The notes: generated from the letters alone by a model not told the origin. A stretch of DNA of 64,000 nt from Halobaculum rubrum (GCF_019880225.1 NZ_CP082284.1:2542001-2606000); one strand, 5' to 3'; numbered from the stretch's first letter, positions 1-10,812 are shown. Program-made: numbers and translations.

Positions 1-1
1 A

Positions 2-127
2 ACCGGGTTCGGACTGAGCATCGTCGAACAGATCGTTGCGGCCCACGACTGGGACATCCGTGTCGTCGACGGAACCGACGGCGGTGCACGGTTCGAGATC
101 ACCGGCGTCGAACTCGTCGGTGAGTAG
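2..127 (+). CDS. Sensor histidine kinase, C-terminal end (partial)
   Basis: The gene enters from the left edge; the visible 41 residues begin TGFGLSIVEQIV and end at TAG. TGFGLSIV matches the G2 box of HATPase_c domains, where the glycines line the ATP lid. The following strand pattern (a DWDIRVVDGTDGGARFEI-like stretch) is the usual end of a haloarchaeal histidine kinase. Sensor domains and H-box lie outside the window, so the signal cannot be guessed. Confidence 0.85.
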   Translation, partial: TGFGLSIVEQIVAAHDWDIRVVDGTDGGARFEITGVELVGE

Positions 128-466
128 TACACGTGCGTGCTCTCAGCGGTGGCGAGTCCCCTGTTCTACTGCGGCGATGAGATCCGACGGGGACGGAACC
201 CCGGAACGTCCGGGGAGTAGGTCCGCCTACCGACCGTTTGCTGCGGTTGCTCGCGACGCTCGCTCCCTGGCAAGAGCTCGACCGGCAGCCTGCGAGCCTC
301 CCTTCGGTCGGCTCGTTGCCTGCTCACTCGACCGTTCGCGGTTAGTGGCTCGGTTGTCAGCTTTACCACACGACACAGTGACACGTCGACGAGTTCAATC
401 GAGCCGGCTAGCTTTTTGTCCGATGACGAGCGACTCGTAGTCAGGTCCCCGAGACCGAGATCGACA
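128..466. other. Intergenic region, no gene seen
   Basis: No convincing reading frame. A GC-rich stem (arms 199-205 and 209-215, 3-base loop) lies 70 bases after the kinase stop and could end its transcript, though no T-run follows. A T-rich patch near 413-417 lies about 50 bases before the next start. Nothing else recognised. Confidence 0.6.
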
Positions 467-1141
467 ATGGAACTCGACAACTTCGTTTCACAGCACGCGC
501 CCGGCGAAAGCGACGACCGCTTCGAGCTGGAGAACGGCAAGCTCCTCGACATCGACGTCGACGGCACGGTCCTCACGAAGGCCGGATCGATGATCGCGTA
601 TCAGGGCGACCTCTCGTTCACCGGCAGGTCGTCGGCCGAGGGCGGACTGGGCGGCTTCATCAAATCGAAGGTGTCCGGCGAGGGGACGCCCGTCATGGAG
701 GTGGAGGGGACGGGACACCTGTACGTCGCCGATCAAGAGAAGCAGATCCAAGTCCTCTCGCTGGCCGACGGCGAATCCATCTCGGTGAACGGGAACGACG
801 TCCTCGCGTTCGAGGCGGCGGTCGACTACTCGATCTCGACGATCGGCAGCCTCGGAGGCGCCTCCGCGGCGGGGCTGACGAACGTCTTCCTCACCGGCCC
901 CGGACTGATCGCGATCACGACCCACGGCGACCCGCTCGTGCTCGAACCGCCTGTGAAGACCGATCCGGACGCGACCGTCGCGTGGTCTGCCGACCTCTCG
1001 CCGGGTATCGAGACGAACCGCAGCCTGAGCGACGCGATCGGGCAGTCCTCCGGCGAGACGTACCAGATGGAGTTCACCGGCCAGAGCGGATTCGTCGTGA
1101 TCCAGCCGTTCGAGGAGCGCCCGCAGCACCACGAGGGCTGA
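467..1141 (+). CDS. AIM24 / TIGR00266 family protein
   Basis: A 224-residue protein of the AIM24 (formerly DUF124) family, which folds as a beta-rich trimer with no established enzymatic role in prokaryotes; the yeast namesake is a mitochondrial inner-membrane organisation factor. Family features visible: an early GTVLTKAGSMIAY segment, a Gly-rich stretch (GGLGGFIKSK), then GTGHLYVAD and a VFLTGPG segment. I start at the ATG at 467; the reading frame is open upstream to a TTG at 416, but MELDNFV is the usual kind of N-terminus. It is a single gene, not clearly operonic. Confidence 0.85.
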   Translation: MELDNFVSQHAPGESDDRFELENGKLLDIDVDGTVLTKAGSMIAYQGDLSFTGRSSAEGGLGGFIKSKVSGEGTPVMEVEGTGHLYVADQEKQIQVLSLADGESISVNGNDVLAFEAAVDYSISTIGSLGGASAAGLTNVFLTGPGLIAITTHGDPLVLEPPVKTDPDATVAWSADLSPGIETNRSLSDAIGQSSGETYQMEFTGQSGFVVIQPFEERPQHHEG

Positions 1142-1207
1142 TCCCCGTCGCCGGTTTGTTGCCCCTGTGACCCCGGAACCTTTGTCGGCCGCAGCCGAGT
1201 GGGCGGT

Positions 1208-1480
1208 GTGAACGTGCAGGTGTACGGTCCGCTCCGTTCGGCGACGGGATCGAAGACCGTCCGGGTCGGTCCCGACTCGCTGCCGGAGCACCCGACCGTC
1301 CGCGATGTCCTCGACGCGCTGTGTGCAGCCCACCCACGGACGGAGTCACACCTCAGCGACGGGGACGGGTCGTTGCGTCCGAGCGTCCGGGTGACCGTCG
1401 ACGGCGACCGGGCAGCTATCGACGACGACTGCCCGGCCGACGCGGAGGTGCGGGTGTTCCCCGCGATGCGCGGGGGGTAG
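1208..1480 (+). CDS. MoaD/ThiS-fold ubiquitin-like protein (SAMP type)
   Basis: About 90 residues with a beta-grasp pattern and a C-terminal Gly-Gly (ending AMRGG), the hallmark of MoaD/ThiS sulfur carriers. In haloarchaea such proteins (SAMPs) are adenylated by the E1-like UbaA and either carry sulfur for molybdopterin or thiolated tRNA, or are conjugated to lysines. The visible YGPLRSATG segment near the start and the terminal GG support the call. GTG at 1208 gives the usual N-terminus (MNVQVYGPL); GTG at 1199 adds three residues. Which SAMP subclass it belongs to cannot be told from the sequence alone. It converges on the next gene with 5 bases between stops. Confidence 0.85.
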   Translation: MNVQVYGPLRSATGSKTVRVGPDSLPEHPTVRDVLDALCAAHPRTESHLSDGDGSLRPSVRVTVDGDRAAIDDDCPADAEVRVFPAMRGG

Positions 1481-1485
1481 TCGAC

Positions 1486-2790
1486 CTACAGTCCGTACTG
1501 TGTGCGGACGGGTTCCGCCAGTCCGACCTCCTCCAGCTTCTCCATCGGGACGAGCATGGAGAGCTGGACGACGCCCGGCAGCCGAGCGATCTCGACGCCA
1601 CCGGTGAACGTACAACGGCCGCGGATCTCCCCTTCGGTCATGTCGAGCAGGTCGCCCGCACGGTCGAAGGCGTTCTCGGTCGCGTCGTTGATCGTCGCGC
1701 CCGAGCCGACGACCTGGATCGGCGCGGCGTCGTGCAGTTCGTCCACGTCGTACTCGTCGGCGACGGCCTGCCCGGCCTCCCGCTCGTCGGCAGTGTACGG
1801 CTTCGCGATGTGCGGCAGGTCCGCCTCGTTGGGGAGCAGGATCGGCCCGCCCAGTTCGAGGTCCTTGATCACCTCGACCTCCAACTCGGTCCGTCCGCTC
1901 ACGTCTGTCGTGTGTAAGGAGAGCTCGCCGTCCCCCTGGTTCGCGTGGAGGTCCCCGACGTAGAGGCCGGCCCCCTCGACGCGGACCGGACAGATCAGCG
2001 TCGCGCCGGGCCGGACGTCGTTGGAGTCCATGTGGCCGTCGGTGCGCGCCTCCAGCTCGGACTCGTCGGCGAGTCCCCAGTCGTGGCTCGCGCCGATGAG
2101 AAACTGGCCGAAGTCGCCGGCGTTGTGCGAGTCGGGGAACTCACGGGCGGGCGTCGTCCCGATGTTCCCGATGAACGGTCGGAGGCGACCGAGCGCGCCG
2201 GGCATCTCGTCGGGACCGTACAGCAGGATCGGATGCTGGCGGGAGTGCTCCGGCAACGCCATCGCCTCGTCGGCGTTCTCCGCGAGCCGCCGGGCGCCGT
2301 CCCCGTCGACGGTGACGCCGACCGTCTTCTCGTCGTCGAACGCGACGGTGTAGCCGTACTCGAACCCAAACGACGAGGCGTTCGCACCGCATTCGGCACA
2401 GCGGATCGCGTCCTCGCCCGTCCCCTCGACGACGCTCTCGGGCCAGAGTGCGCCGCATTCGGGACACTTGTGGTCGACGAACGGGTCGTCGCCGAAGGCG
2501 CCCTCGCGTTCGGCCATACTCCCCGTGCTCGTGGCCGTGCTCGTCACCTCGACGTCGTTGATCCGGACGACGAGCGCGTCGCCGGGCTCGGCGTTCTCGA
2601 CGCGGATCGGTCGCGTCACCTCGTGACCGCCCCTGAACTCGGGGGTGATCATCGGGCCCCAGCACGCCGGCGGGGTGTGCGTGCGAACGGTTCCGCCGTC
2701 GGCGACGGTACCAGCCCACTCCTGATCGGGACCGACGAGCCCGAGGGTGAACGCGTCCACCTCGAGTTCCTCCTGGATCTGTTGGGACAT
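1486..2790 (-). CDS. Acetamidase/formamidase family protein with zinc ribbon
   Basis: 434 residues of the FmdA_AmdA family, which hydrolyses formamide, acetamide or related short amides to ammonia and acid. The GDLHANQGDGE segment and the preceding PVRVEGAGLYVGD stretch are characteristic active-site regions. Unusual within the family is a four-cysteine insertion, CPEC (109-112) and CAEC (131-134), which looks like a zinc ribbon. The substrate is unknown. A second, shorter family member without the ribbon lies at 20530-21558. The gene stands alone, facing leftward away from the sulfur locus. Confidence 0.85.
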   Translation of the reverse strand: MSQQIQEELEVDAFTLGLVGPDQEWAGTVADGGTVRTHTPPACWGPMITPEFRGGHEVTRPIRVENAEPGDALVVRINDVEVTSTATSTGSMAEREGAFGDDPFVDHKCPECGALWPESVVEGTGEDAIRCAECGANASSFGFEYGYTVAFDDEKTVGVTVDGDGARRLAENADEAMALPEHSRQHPILLYGPDEMPGALGRLRPFIGNIGTTPAREFPDSHNAGDFGQFLIGASHDWGLADESELEARTDGHMDSNDVRPGATLICPVRVEGAGLYVGDLHANQGDGELSLHTTDVSGRTELEVEVIKDLELGGPILLPNEADLPHIAKPYTADEREAGQAVADEYDVDELHDAAPIQVVGSGATINDATENAFDRAGDLLDMTEGEIRGRCTFTGGVEIARLPGVVQLSMLVPMEKLEEVGLAEPVRTQYGL

Positions 2791-3021
2791 ACGATCGTGG
2801 CTATGTGAGCCAGTCGCATAAGCGTCGCCGACAGGGGACGGCCCGCCGGAGTCGCTCCGCCGAACGTCCGACGAGTTGAACGGGGGAACGCGCGGACCGC
2901 GTTCCCTTCGCGAACCCGACGGCGGGTGGAACGGGTCGGCGTCTCACCCACCACTGATCTCGGGGATTCAAACTGGAGTTGCTACGTCGGCTCACCGGCC
3001 GAGAGGGTCGTCAGGACGGGG

Positions 3022-3049
3022 TTGTGTGTCGTACACACAATCCTTATTA
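3022..3049 (+). promoter_or_regulatory. Promoter with palindromic operator for the 3078 regulator
   Basis: Perfect 8-base inverted repeat TTGTGTGT / ACACACAA (3022-3029 and 3033-3040, spacer CGT) immediately followed by a TATA-like CTTATTA (3043-3049), about 30 bases before the ATG at 3078, consistent with a leaderless transcript. The palindrome covers the region just upstream of the TFB-recognition element, so a bound protein could block or aid TFB. Autoregulation by the downstream HTH protein is the simplest inference. Confidence 0.6.
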
Positions 3050-3077
3050 CGGCGGAGAAAGTATAAGATATGTACAA

Positions 3078-3476
3078 ATGCCCGATTCGATGTCCGAACA
3101 ACTCCAGCGGGACATGGAGTGCGAGGGGCTGCTGGAGTGTTTCCACGGTCTGAAGCAACTCGACAAGGACTGCTATCAGACGCTGGTCTCCGCGGACTCG
3201 CCGCTCACTATCGACGAGGTCGCCGAGCGCGTCGACCGCGAGCGCTCGACCGCCTACCGGGCGGTCCAGCGCCTCCTCGATGCCGGGTTCATCCAGAAAG
3301 AGCAGATCAACTACGATCAGGGCGGCTACTACCACGTCTACAGTCCGACCGACCCGTCGGAGATCGCCGACGACATGCAGCGGATGCTCAACGACTGGTA
3401 CGCGAAGATGGGCCAGCTCATCGGGGAGTTCGAGACCAAGTACGAGCAGCCCGATCGAGTCCCCGTCGAGAACTGA
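3078..3476 (+). CDS. Winged-helix transcriptional regulator (TrmB/HTH type) of sulfur locus
   Basis: 132 residues. After an acidic N-terminus comes a classic winged helix (about 30-80): a PLTIDEVAERVDRERSTAYR recognition-helix region and AVQRLLDAGFIQKEQ wing. No sensor domain like that of full-length TrmB is present; four cysteines are seen in total (none in the wing), two close together in MECEGLLEC and one at DCYQ, so thiol or persulfide sensing is possible. ATG at 3078 fits the leaderless promoter; a second ATG at 3090 is the alternative. It precedes the tusA-SQR-DUF1641 operon in the same direction, and I infer that it controls it. Confidence 0.75.
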   Translation: MPDSMSEQLQRDMECEGLLECFHGLKQLDKDCYQTLVSADSPLTIDEVAERVDRERSTAYRAVQRLLDAGFIQKEQINYDQGGYYHVYSPTDPSEIADDMQRMLNDWYAKMGQLIGEFETKYEQPDRVPVEN

Positions 3477-3641
3477 CTGGGACGGGACGGCCCCTCCGTC
3501 ACTGGCCGCAGCTTCTCCCTGTTCGACGAACCGCTATCGGCGGGAATCGTCTTGTACAATACCCGCACTATCAATTCAGCCGAGGCTATCTCCGAACGTA
3601 GTTTGGTTCCGATGACTCCCAGAGTCTTGGACACAGTCAAC

Positions 3642-3678
3642 AATATTAATGGGATGCCCGCCGTCTCTACAGGTAGAG
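3642..3678 (+). promoter_or_regulatory. TATA box and inverted repeat before tusA-like gene
   Basis: AATATTAA at 3642-3649 lies 32-39 bases before the ATG at 3681. A perfect inverted repeat CTCTAC-AG-GTAGAG (3665-3678) sits over the expected transcription start and ends two bases before the start codon, a position typical of a repressor site or a 5' hairpin. It is unlike the 3022 palindrome, so if both are operators they bind different proteins. Confidence 0.5.
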
Positions 3679-3680
3679 CC

Positions 3681-3923
3681 ATGACCGACGCAGCATACGA
3701 CCTCGACAAGACCGTTGATGCCAGGGGCGCGGCGTGTCCCGGCCCACTGATGGACCTGATCGGCGCGATCAAGAGCGTCGACTCGGGCGCGATCGTCAGA
3801 CTCCGCAGCGACAACGAACAGTCGACGACCGACGTACCCGAGTGGACCGAGGAGTCGGGCAACGAGCTGTTGGAACTGGTCGAGACCGACGACGGCTACG
3901 ACTTCTACGTGAAGAAAGCATGA
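3681..3923 (+). CDS. TusA/SirA-family sulfurtransferase
   Basis: 80-residue TusA-family protein. TusA proteins carry sulfur as a persulfide on the cysteine of a CPxP motif; here it is CPGP at residues 19-22 (Cys19), preceded by the usual VDARGAA. The C-terminal half follows the two-layer alpha/beta pattern. ATG 3681 is chosen because it lies just after the promoter elements and yields the standard length. The stop overlaps the ATG of the flavoprotein (ATGA), so the two are translationally coupled; together they suggest transfer of sulfane sulfur generated or consumed by the flavoprotein. Confidence 0.9.
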   Translation: MTDAAYDLDKTVDARGAACPGPLMDLIGAIKSVDSGAIVRLRSDNEQSTTDVPEWTEESGNELLELVETDDGYDFYVKKA

Positions 3924-5065
3924 CCGAGGAGATCGTCATCGTCGGCGCGGGGACCGGCGGGAGCGTTCTCGCGAACGACCTGGCCGAGCGGCTCGACGCC
4001 GAGATCGACGCCGGGGACGTTCGGGTGACGCTCGTCAACGACAGTCCCGACCACGTGTACAAGCCGGTGTGGCTGTACGTCCCGTTCGGCAAGCGCGAGT
4101 CCGAGGACGGCCGTCGTCCGCTCTCACAGCTCGTCGACGACCGCGTCGATCTGCGGATCGACCGCGTGATCGACGTCGACACAGACGCCAAGCGGATCGA
4201 GTACCGCGACGGCACCGGCCCGAACGAGTACGACCACCTCGTGCTCGCGACCGGGTCGACGCTCGCGCCCGACGAGGTGCCGGGCCTCCGGGAGGGCGGG
4301 TACGACTTCTACAGCGAGGACGGCGCCGAGGCGCTCCGAGAGGAGTTACTCTCGTTTACCGAGGGCCACCTCGTCCTCAGCGTCGTCGGGACGCCGCACA
4401 TGTGCCCGGCCGCGCCGCTGGAGTTCGTCTTCATGGCGGACGCGTGGTTCCGGGAACGGGGACTGCGCGACGACGTCGATATCACCTACACCTACCCGGT
4501 GAACCGCGTTCACGGCAACCCGAACATCGCCGAGTGGGCGCGCCCGAAGATGGACGAGCGCGACATCGCCGTCGAGACGTTCTTCAACGCCGAGGAGGTG
4601 GACCCCGACGAGCAGGTCATCTCGTCGATGGAGGGGTCGGAGCTGGAGTACGACCTCCTCGTCGACATCCCGCCGCACCGCGGGGTCGACCTGATCGAGG
4701 AGGCCGGCCTCGGCGACCGCGGCTGGGTCGAGGTCGACAAACACACTCTCGAAGCCAAACACGCCGAGGACGTGTACGCGCTCGGCGACACCGCCGCGAC
4801 GGGCGTGCCCAACGCCGGTAGCGTCGCCCACTATCAGGCGGGCGTCGTCGGCCAGCGGCTCGCGAGCCACGTCCGCGGCTACCCGGCGACGGAGACGTAC
4901 GACGGCAAGACGCTGTGTTTCATCGAGACCGGCATGGACGAGGCGTCGTTCGTCGAGTTCGACTACGAGAACCCGCCCGCGCCCGCGCCGCCCTCGGAGA
5001 AGCTTCACTGGTCGAAGCTGGCGTACAACGAGGCGTACTGGCTCACCGCGCGGGGGTTACTGTAA
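3920..5065 (+). CDS. Sulfide:quinone reductase-like FAD oxidoreductase
   Basis: 381 residues, disulfide-reductase superfamily. N-terminal dinucleotide motif VGAGTGG (8-14); the ATG motif LVLATGS near 108-114; second FAD motif DVYALGDTAA (284-293). Two cysteines, Cys162 (MCPAAP) and Cys333 (TLCFIETG), sit where SQR-type enzymes hold their catalytic pair, and the C-terminus (YNEAYWLTARGLL) is amphipathic as in membrane-bound SQR. Likely oxidises sulfide or a persulfide to sulfane sulfur with electrons to quinone. Coupled to tusA (4-base overlap) and one base from the DUF1641 gene. A non-SQR role within the family is possible. Confidence 0.85.
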   Translation: MTEEIVIVGAGTGGSVLANDLAERLDAEIDAGDVRVTLVNDSPDHVYKPVWLYVPFGKRESEDGRRPLSQLVDDRVDLRIDRVIDVDTDAKRIEYRDGTGPNEYDHLVLATGSTLAPDEVPGLREGGYDFYSEDGAEALREELLSFTEGHLVLSVVGTPHMCPAAPLEFVFMADAWFRERGLRDDVDITYTYPVNRVHGNPNIAEWARPKMDERDIAVETFFNAEEVDPDEQVISSMEGSELEYDLLVDIPPHRGVDLIEEAGLGDRGWVEVDKHTLEAKHAEDVYALGDTAATGVPNAGSVAHYQAGVVGQRLASHVRGYPATETYDGKTLCFIETGMDEASFVEFDYENPPAPAPPSEKLHWSKLAYNEAYWLTARGLL

Positions 5066-5066
5066 C

Positions 5067-5708
5067 ATGAGCGATTCGGAACCAGCCCAGCAGGAGGCCG
5101 AGTCGGTCGACAGCGACGCGCTCGAGGAGGCGATCGCGGAGAACCCCGAAGCTGTCGCCGAGTTCGTCCAGCGACTGGACGCGGTCAACGAACTGTTGGA
5201 CGTGCTCGCGCTCGGGGAGGGCGCGCTCAGCGACGAGATGGTTCGTGAACTGTCGAGCACCGCCGGGACGCTCGCGGAGTCGGCGGACGGACTCGCGACC
5301 GAGGAGACGGTCGCGCTCGCGGCCGCCGTCGGCGACAACGGCGAGGAACTGACCGAGGCGCTCGACACGTTGGTGACCCTGCAGCGCTCGGGCACCCTCG
5401 ACGAGTTGGCGGAGATCGCCGAGGTCGGCTCCCTCGCGACCGCGGCGCTCAGCGACGAGATGGTGCGCTCGCTGGCGAGCACCGGGTCCGGGCTGGGTGA
5501 GGTCGCCGACACCGCCGCCGACGAGGACACCCGGGAGGGGATCGAGACGCTCCTCGACGGCGTCGGCGACGCGGAGGCCGAAGCGCCCGAGCGCGTCGGC
5601 GCGATCGGGCTCGCCCGCGGGATCAGGGACCCCGAGGTCCAGTACGGGCTCGGGTACCTCCTCGCGCTCGCGGGCGCGATCGGCCGCGAGCGGGCCGAGA
5701 ACGCGTAG
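5067..5708 (+). CDS. DUF1641 family protein
   Basis: 213 residues, helical, acidic, with an internal duplication: GALSDEMVRELSSTAGTLAE in the first half and AALSDEMVRSLASTGSGLGE in the second. The C-terminal GLARGIRDPEVQYGLGYLLA stretch is the DUF1641 signature. DUF1641 proteins are found beside SQR-like flavoproteins and formate dehydrogenase genes, but their function is unknown. It begins one base after the flavoprotein stop, so it is the third gene of the sulfur operon. No membrane helix is obvious except a weakly hydrophobic end. Confidence 0.8.
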   Translation: MSDSEPAQQEAESVDSDALEEAIAENPEAVAEFVQRLDAVNELLDVLALGEGALSDEMVRELSSTAGTLAESADGLATEETVALAAAVGDNGEELTEALDTLVTLQRSGTLDELAEIAEVGSLATAALSDEMVRSLASTGSGLGEVADTAADEDTREGIETLLDGVGDAEAEAPERVGAIGLARGIRDPEVQYGLGYLLALAGAIGRERAENA

Positions 5709-5753
5709 TCACGGATACACCGCCGGATGATCTGAGGCCGGTCGTCTCACTGA

Positions 5754-8072
<2,319 letters not shown>

Positions 8073-8079
8073 CGACACA

Positions 8080-8107
8080 CCCGGCCGGATCCCGGGCACC
8101 GTCTTTT
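8080..8107 (+). terminator. Probable terminator after katG
   Basis: Short GC stem (CCCGG 8080-8084 with CCGGG 8092-8096) followed by a T-run (TCTTTTCG, four Ts at 8103-8106). In archaea the T-run is the main signal. It lies 8-35 bases after the katG stop. Confidence 0.4.
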
Positions 8108-8524
8108 CGTTCCGGTGACGAATTCGATAGCCGGCAATGGTGGCATGCGATAGACGCCGGGTACAGGGGATACCGGAGACTCGTCACAGGGAGAAACACA
8201 GAACCAAGAGTGATCCTCCTCCATCGGTAGGTTTCTCAGCCGTTTGTAGCGAATCACGGGACCCCCGTGGGTGTGCGAACTGTGCTACACCATCCTCAGC
8301 GGGTGCAGCCAGCTGAGACGAATACTCATCGCGCGGTAGTGCGGGGGGAACGTCGATATCACCCTACTTGACCCGTTGTGACCGGGGCCTCCAGTGAGAA
8401 ATCCGTGACCCCATGAGGAAGGATCGTAAATCGCCGGACGCGAAGAGGATCACACCGGATCCACCGTTTCTGGTTCTGTAGAAATTGACGAAAGTTTGAT
8501 ATGAACGCTGTATGAACACGCTGT
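8108..8524. other. Intergenic region before the tandem-domain lipoprotein
   Basis: No plausible gene in any frame. The last 25 bases hold an imperfect direct repeat, TATGAACGCTG (8500-8510) and TATGAACACGCTG (8511-8523), ending at the ATG of the next gene; an A/T-rich stretch near 8490-8500 may be its TATA element. Confidence 0.5.
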
Positions 8525-9307
8525 ATGGATAGACGATCGTTTTTGAGGAGTCTCGGTGTCGCCGGACTGACCGGCATAGCAGGCTGTACCGGGGATACGG
8601 ACTCCGGCGACGGGAACAGTGGCGGCGGGCAGAGTCGAGGGGGGTCGACGGCGACCGCGACGGACGACCCGTCAGCGACATCGGAATCAACCGAGACAGC
8701 GACGGACGAGTCAGCACAACCTGACACGGCCGCCTCGGAGACCGGGTATTCGGTTCGGATCCGCTACAACGGCGAGTGGCAGGGAAGCGTTGGCACGGCG
8801 GAGTCGACGCGGTCCGTCGACGGCGAAGGCGACCGGACGATCTCGATAGAGGGCTCGCCGGACATCATCACCGTGAACGCTCAAAAGCAGGACGACTCGA
8901 CAGACGAGATCACGGTACAGGTCCTGAAGAACGGAGACGTGATCGAAGAAGCGAGTTCGACGGCAGCCTACGGGCTCGCACAAGTCAGCGCAAATCTCTT
9001 CGGTGGTGGTGGATCGGACGACGGCGGCGGCGGCAGTGAAGAGAGCCCGTTCTCGGTTCGGATCCAGTACAACGCGGCATGGCAGGGATCGATATCGACA
9101 GGTGAGTCGTCGCGTTCGATCAGCGGCACCGGCTCGAGGACGATCGACATCGACGGCTCACCGAACGTCATCACCGTAAACGCACAGAAACAGGACGGGT
9201 CCGACGAGAAACTCACCGTCCAGATCCTCGAGAGCGGAGACGTGGTGAAAGAGACGTCCACTACCGCCGGATACGGAGTGGCACAGGTGTCGTACTCGAA
9301 CTTCTGA
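8525..9307 (+). CDS. Tat lipoprotein with two copies of an unknown beta domain
   Basis: 260 residues. MDRRSFLRSLGVAGL followed by GIAGC gives a Tat twin-arginine signal and lipobox, with Cys21 as the lipidated residue; a Ser/Thr/Gly-rich linker (22-74) follows, as in haloarchaeal surface lipoproteins. Two homologous domains of about 85 residues start at SVRIRYNGEWQGS (76) and SVRIQYNAAWQGS (about 176), each containing ITVNAQKQD and ending AQVS. They are joined by a Gly-rich linker. Alternating hydrophobic residues suggest a beta sandwich, perhaps a ligand- or surface-binding module. I do not know the domain's function. Confidence 0.85.
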   Translation: MDRRSFLRSLGVAGLTGIAGCTGDTDSGDGNSGGGQSRGGSTATATDDPSATSESTETATDESAQPDTAASETGYSVRIRYNGEWQGSVGTAESTRSVDGEGDRTISIEGSPDIITVNAQKQDDSTDEITVQVLKNGDVIEEASSTAAYGLAQVSANLFGGGGSDDGGGGSEESPFSVRIQYNAAWQGSISTGESSRSISGTGSRTIDIDGSPNVITVNAQKQDGSDEKLTVQILESGDVVKETSTTAGYGVAQVSYSNF

Positions 9308-9391
9308 CTCGCCTGCCAACGTACCTCCTTGCGACACGACGGGGCGGGAGCAACCATGCTGCCGAGAGCTGTGACGACCGCCCGTCGGTAC

Positions 9392-9691
9392 TCAGTCGAC
9401 CGTCCGTGTCGCCGACGCGACGTACACCCCCGCGATCTCCGTCTCGTCGACGGCGAGGGTCAGCTCCGCCCCCTCGCTCGCGGCTTCGTCGGTCACGACC
9501 GTTACCGCCTCGACCGGGTCGCGCGCGACGAACGCCCGGATCCGATCGAGCCACGACTGGCGTCCGCCGCGACGACCGACGAGCACGTGGCGGGAGTCGG
9601 CGAGTTCCCGAAGCGAGGGCTGCAGGTCGGCCTCGTCGAGTTCCTCCGGCGCGACGGCGTGTATCACCTCGATCGTGATCGTCTCGGTCAC
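9392..9691 (-). CDS. Small conserved-type hypothetical protein
   Basis: 99 residues starting MTETITIEVIHAVAPEELDE. Composition (acidic, Val/Ala-rich, alternating beta and helix) is that of a folded haloarchaeal cytoplasmic protein, and the frame is long with the strand bias of real genes. A central RHVLVGRRGGRQSWLDR stretch resembles stress-protein-like alpha/beta elements only loosely. It lies 110 bases downstream of the universal stress gene in the same direction, so they may be co-transcribed. Function not recognised. Confidence 0.6.
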   Translation of the reverse strand: MTETITIEVIHAVAPEELDEADLQPSLRELADSRHVLVGRRGGRQSWLDRIRAFVARDPVEAVTVVTDEAASEGAELTLAVDETEIAGVYVASATRTVD

Positions 9692-9801
9692 GGGCGTGTC
9701 TTCGGCCGCTGTCGCATCTCCTTGTCGGTCGAGTGGCGCCGGCTCGTCGTGCCGTCTCGACCGGCGTGAACGATTCGGCGGTTCAGGTCGCCAACGCGTC
9801 G

Positions 9802-10671
9802 CTACTCCGTTCTCCTGACCGTTATCACCGGAACCGGCGCCGACCGAACGGTCTTTTCGGCGACGCCGCCCAACAGAACCCGATCGGTGCCGCGACGACC
9901 GACCGTCCCCATGACGACGGCGTCGATGTCCTCCCCATCGACAGTGTCGAGGATCTCGGCGACCGGGTTCCCCCGTCTGAGATGCCGAACGACCTCGCCG
10001 ACACCGTACGATTCGGCCTGTGCGGCGACGTCGTCGACGGCGTCGGTCGCGGCCCCCTCTCCGGCTTCCGCCGAGACGGCCGACCGGACATCGAACCCCA
10101 GCGACGCGGTGTCCACGACCGACAGCGCGTGAACGGTCGCATCGAGCGCCGACGCGAGCGAGAGCCCGTGTTCGACCGCGGGGGCCGCTCCGGGGCTGCC
10201 GTCCGTCGGAACGAGGATGTCGTCGTAGGGAAACGCGAGTTGCTCGTCCGGTTGCATCCGTGCCGTCAACACCGGGACCGACGACAGCCGGACGACCTTT
10301 TCAGTCACACTGCCGAGCAGGAACCGGGAGATCCCCGCTCGCCCGTGCGTGGGCATCACGATCAGATCGTGGCCGTGTCGGTCGGCGTAGTCGGTGATCT
10401 CCGGCGCCGGATTCCCCTGAACGACGTCCGTGTCGAAGTCGACGTCGAGTGACGCGAGCGTCTGCCCCGCATCCGCAACGACGGACTCCCCGTGGTCAAC
10501 GAGTGCATCCACGGGCTGTCCCCGAATGACGGTCACCGAATCACGCGTCGTGTCGGCGACGAAAAGTACGTGTATCGTCGCGTCCTCGGTGCCGGCGATC
10601 TCGGCGACGTGGTGGAGAACGGCTCTCGCGCCGTCGCTCCCGTCGAACGGGAGAAGGATATCGTCGTACAT
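9802..10671 (-). CDS. Tandem universal stress protein (two UspA domains)
   Basis: 289 residues, two UspA domains in one chain. Domain 1 begins MYDDILLPFDGSDGA and ends around the nucleotide motif MPTHGRAGISRFLLGSVTEKV; domain 2 begins YDDILVPTDGSPGA and has MGTVGRRGTDRVLLGGVAEK. Both keep the G-x2-G-x9-G-(S/T/G) pattern of ATP-binding Usp proteins. Tandem Usp proteins are common in haloarchaea and respond to stress, mechanism unclear. The ATG at 10671 gives the canonical start; longer frames upstream lack Usp similarity. A CATTATTGA element about 30 bases upstream may be the TATA box. Confidence 0.92.
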   Translation of the reverse strand: MYDDILLPFDGSDGARAVLHHVAEIAGTEDATIHVLFVADTTRDSVTVIRGQPVDALVDHGESVVADAGQTLASLDVDFDTDVVQGNPAPEITDYADRHGHDLIVMPTHGRAGISRFLLGSVTEKVVRLSSVPVLTARMQPDEQLAFPYDDILVPTDGSPGAAPAVEHGLSLASALDATVHALSVVDTASLGFDVRSAVSAEAGEGAATDAVDDVAAQAESYGVGEVVRHLRRGNPVAEILDTVDGEDIDAVVMGTVGRRGTDRVLLGGVAEKTVRSAPVPVITVRRTE

Positions 10672-10768
10672 GCCCGGTAGCGGGCGATACGCGCTGCAGT
10701 CAATAATGGTTTGTTGCCGATACGTTCCGCAGTCTCCCGGCACGCACCGGGCCACCTCGCCGACAGAT

Positions 10769-10790
10769 ATATCATAGACGTTCGTGATAT
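10769..10790. promoter_or_regulatory. Inverted repeat between divergent stress and membrane genes
   Basis: ATATCA (10769-10774) and TGATAT (10785-10790) form a 6-base inverted repeat with a 10-base spacer, directly before the TTTA of the rightward promoter. Its spacing equals one helical turn between half-sites, as expected for a dimeric regulator. Confidence 0.35.
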
Positions 10791-10812
10791 TTACATGTGG
10801 AGCGTGATACAC

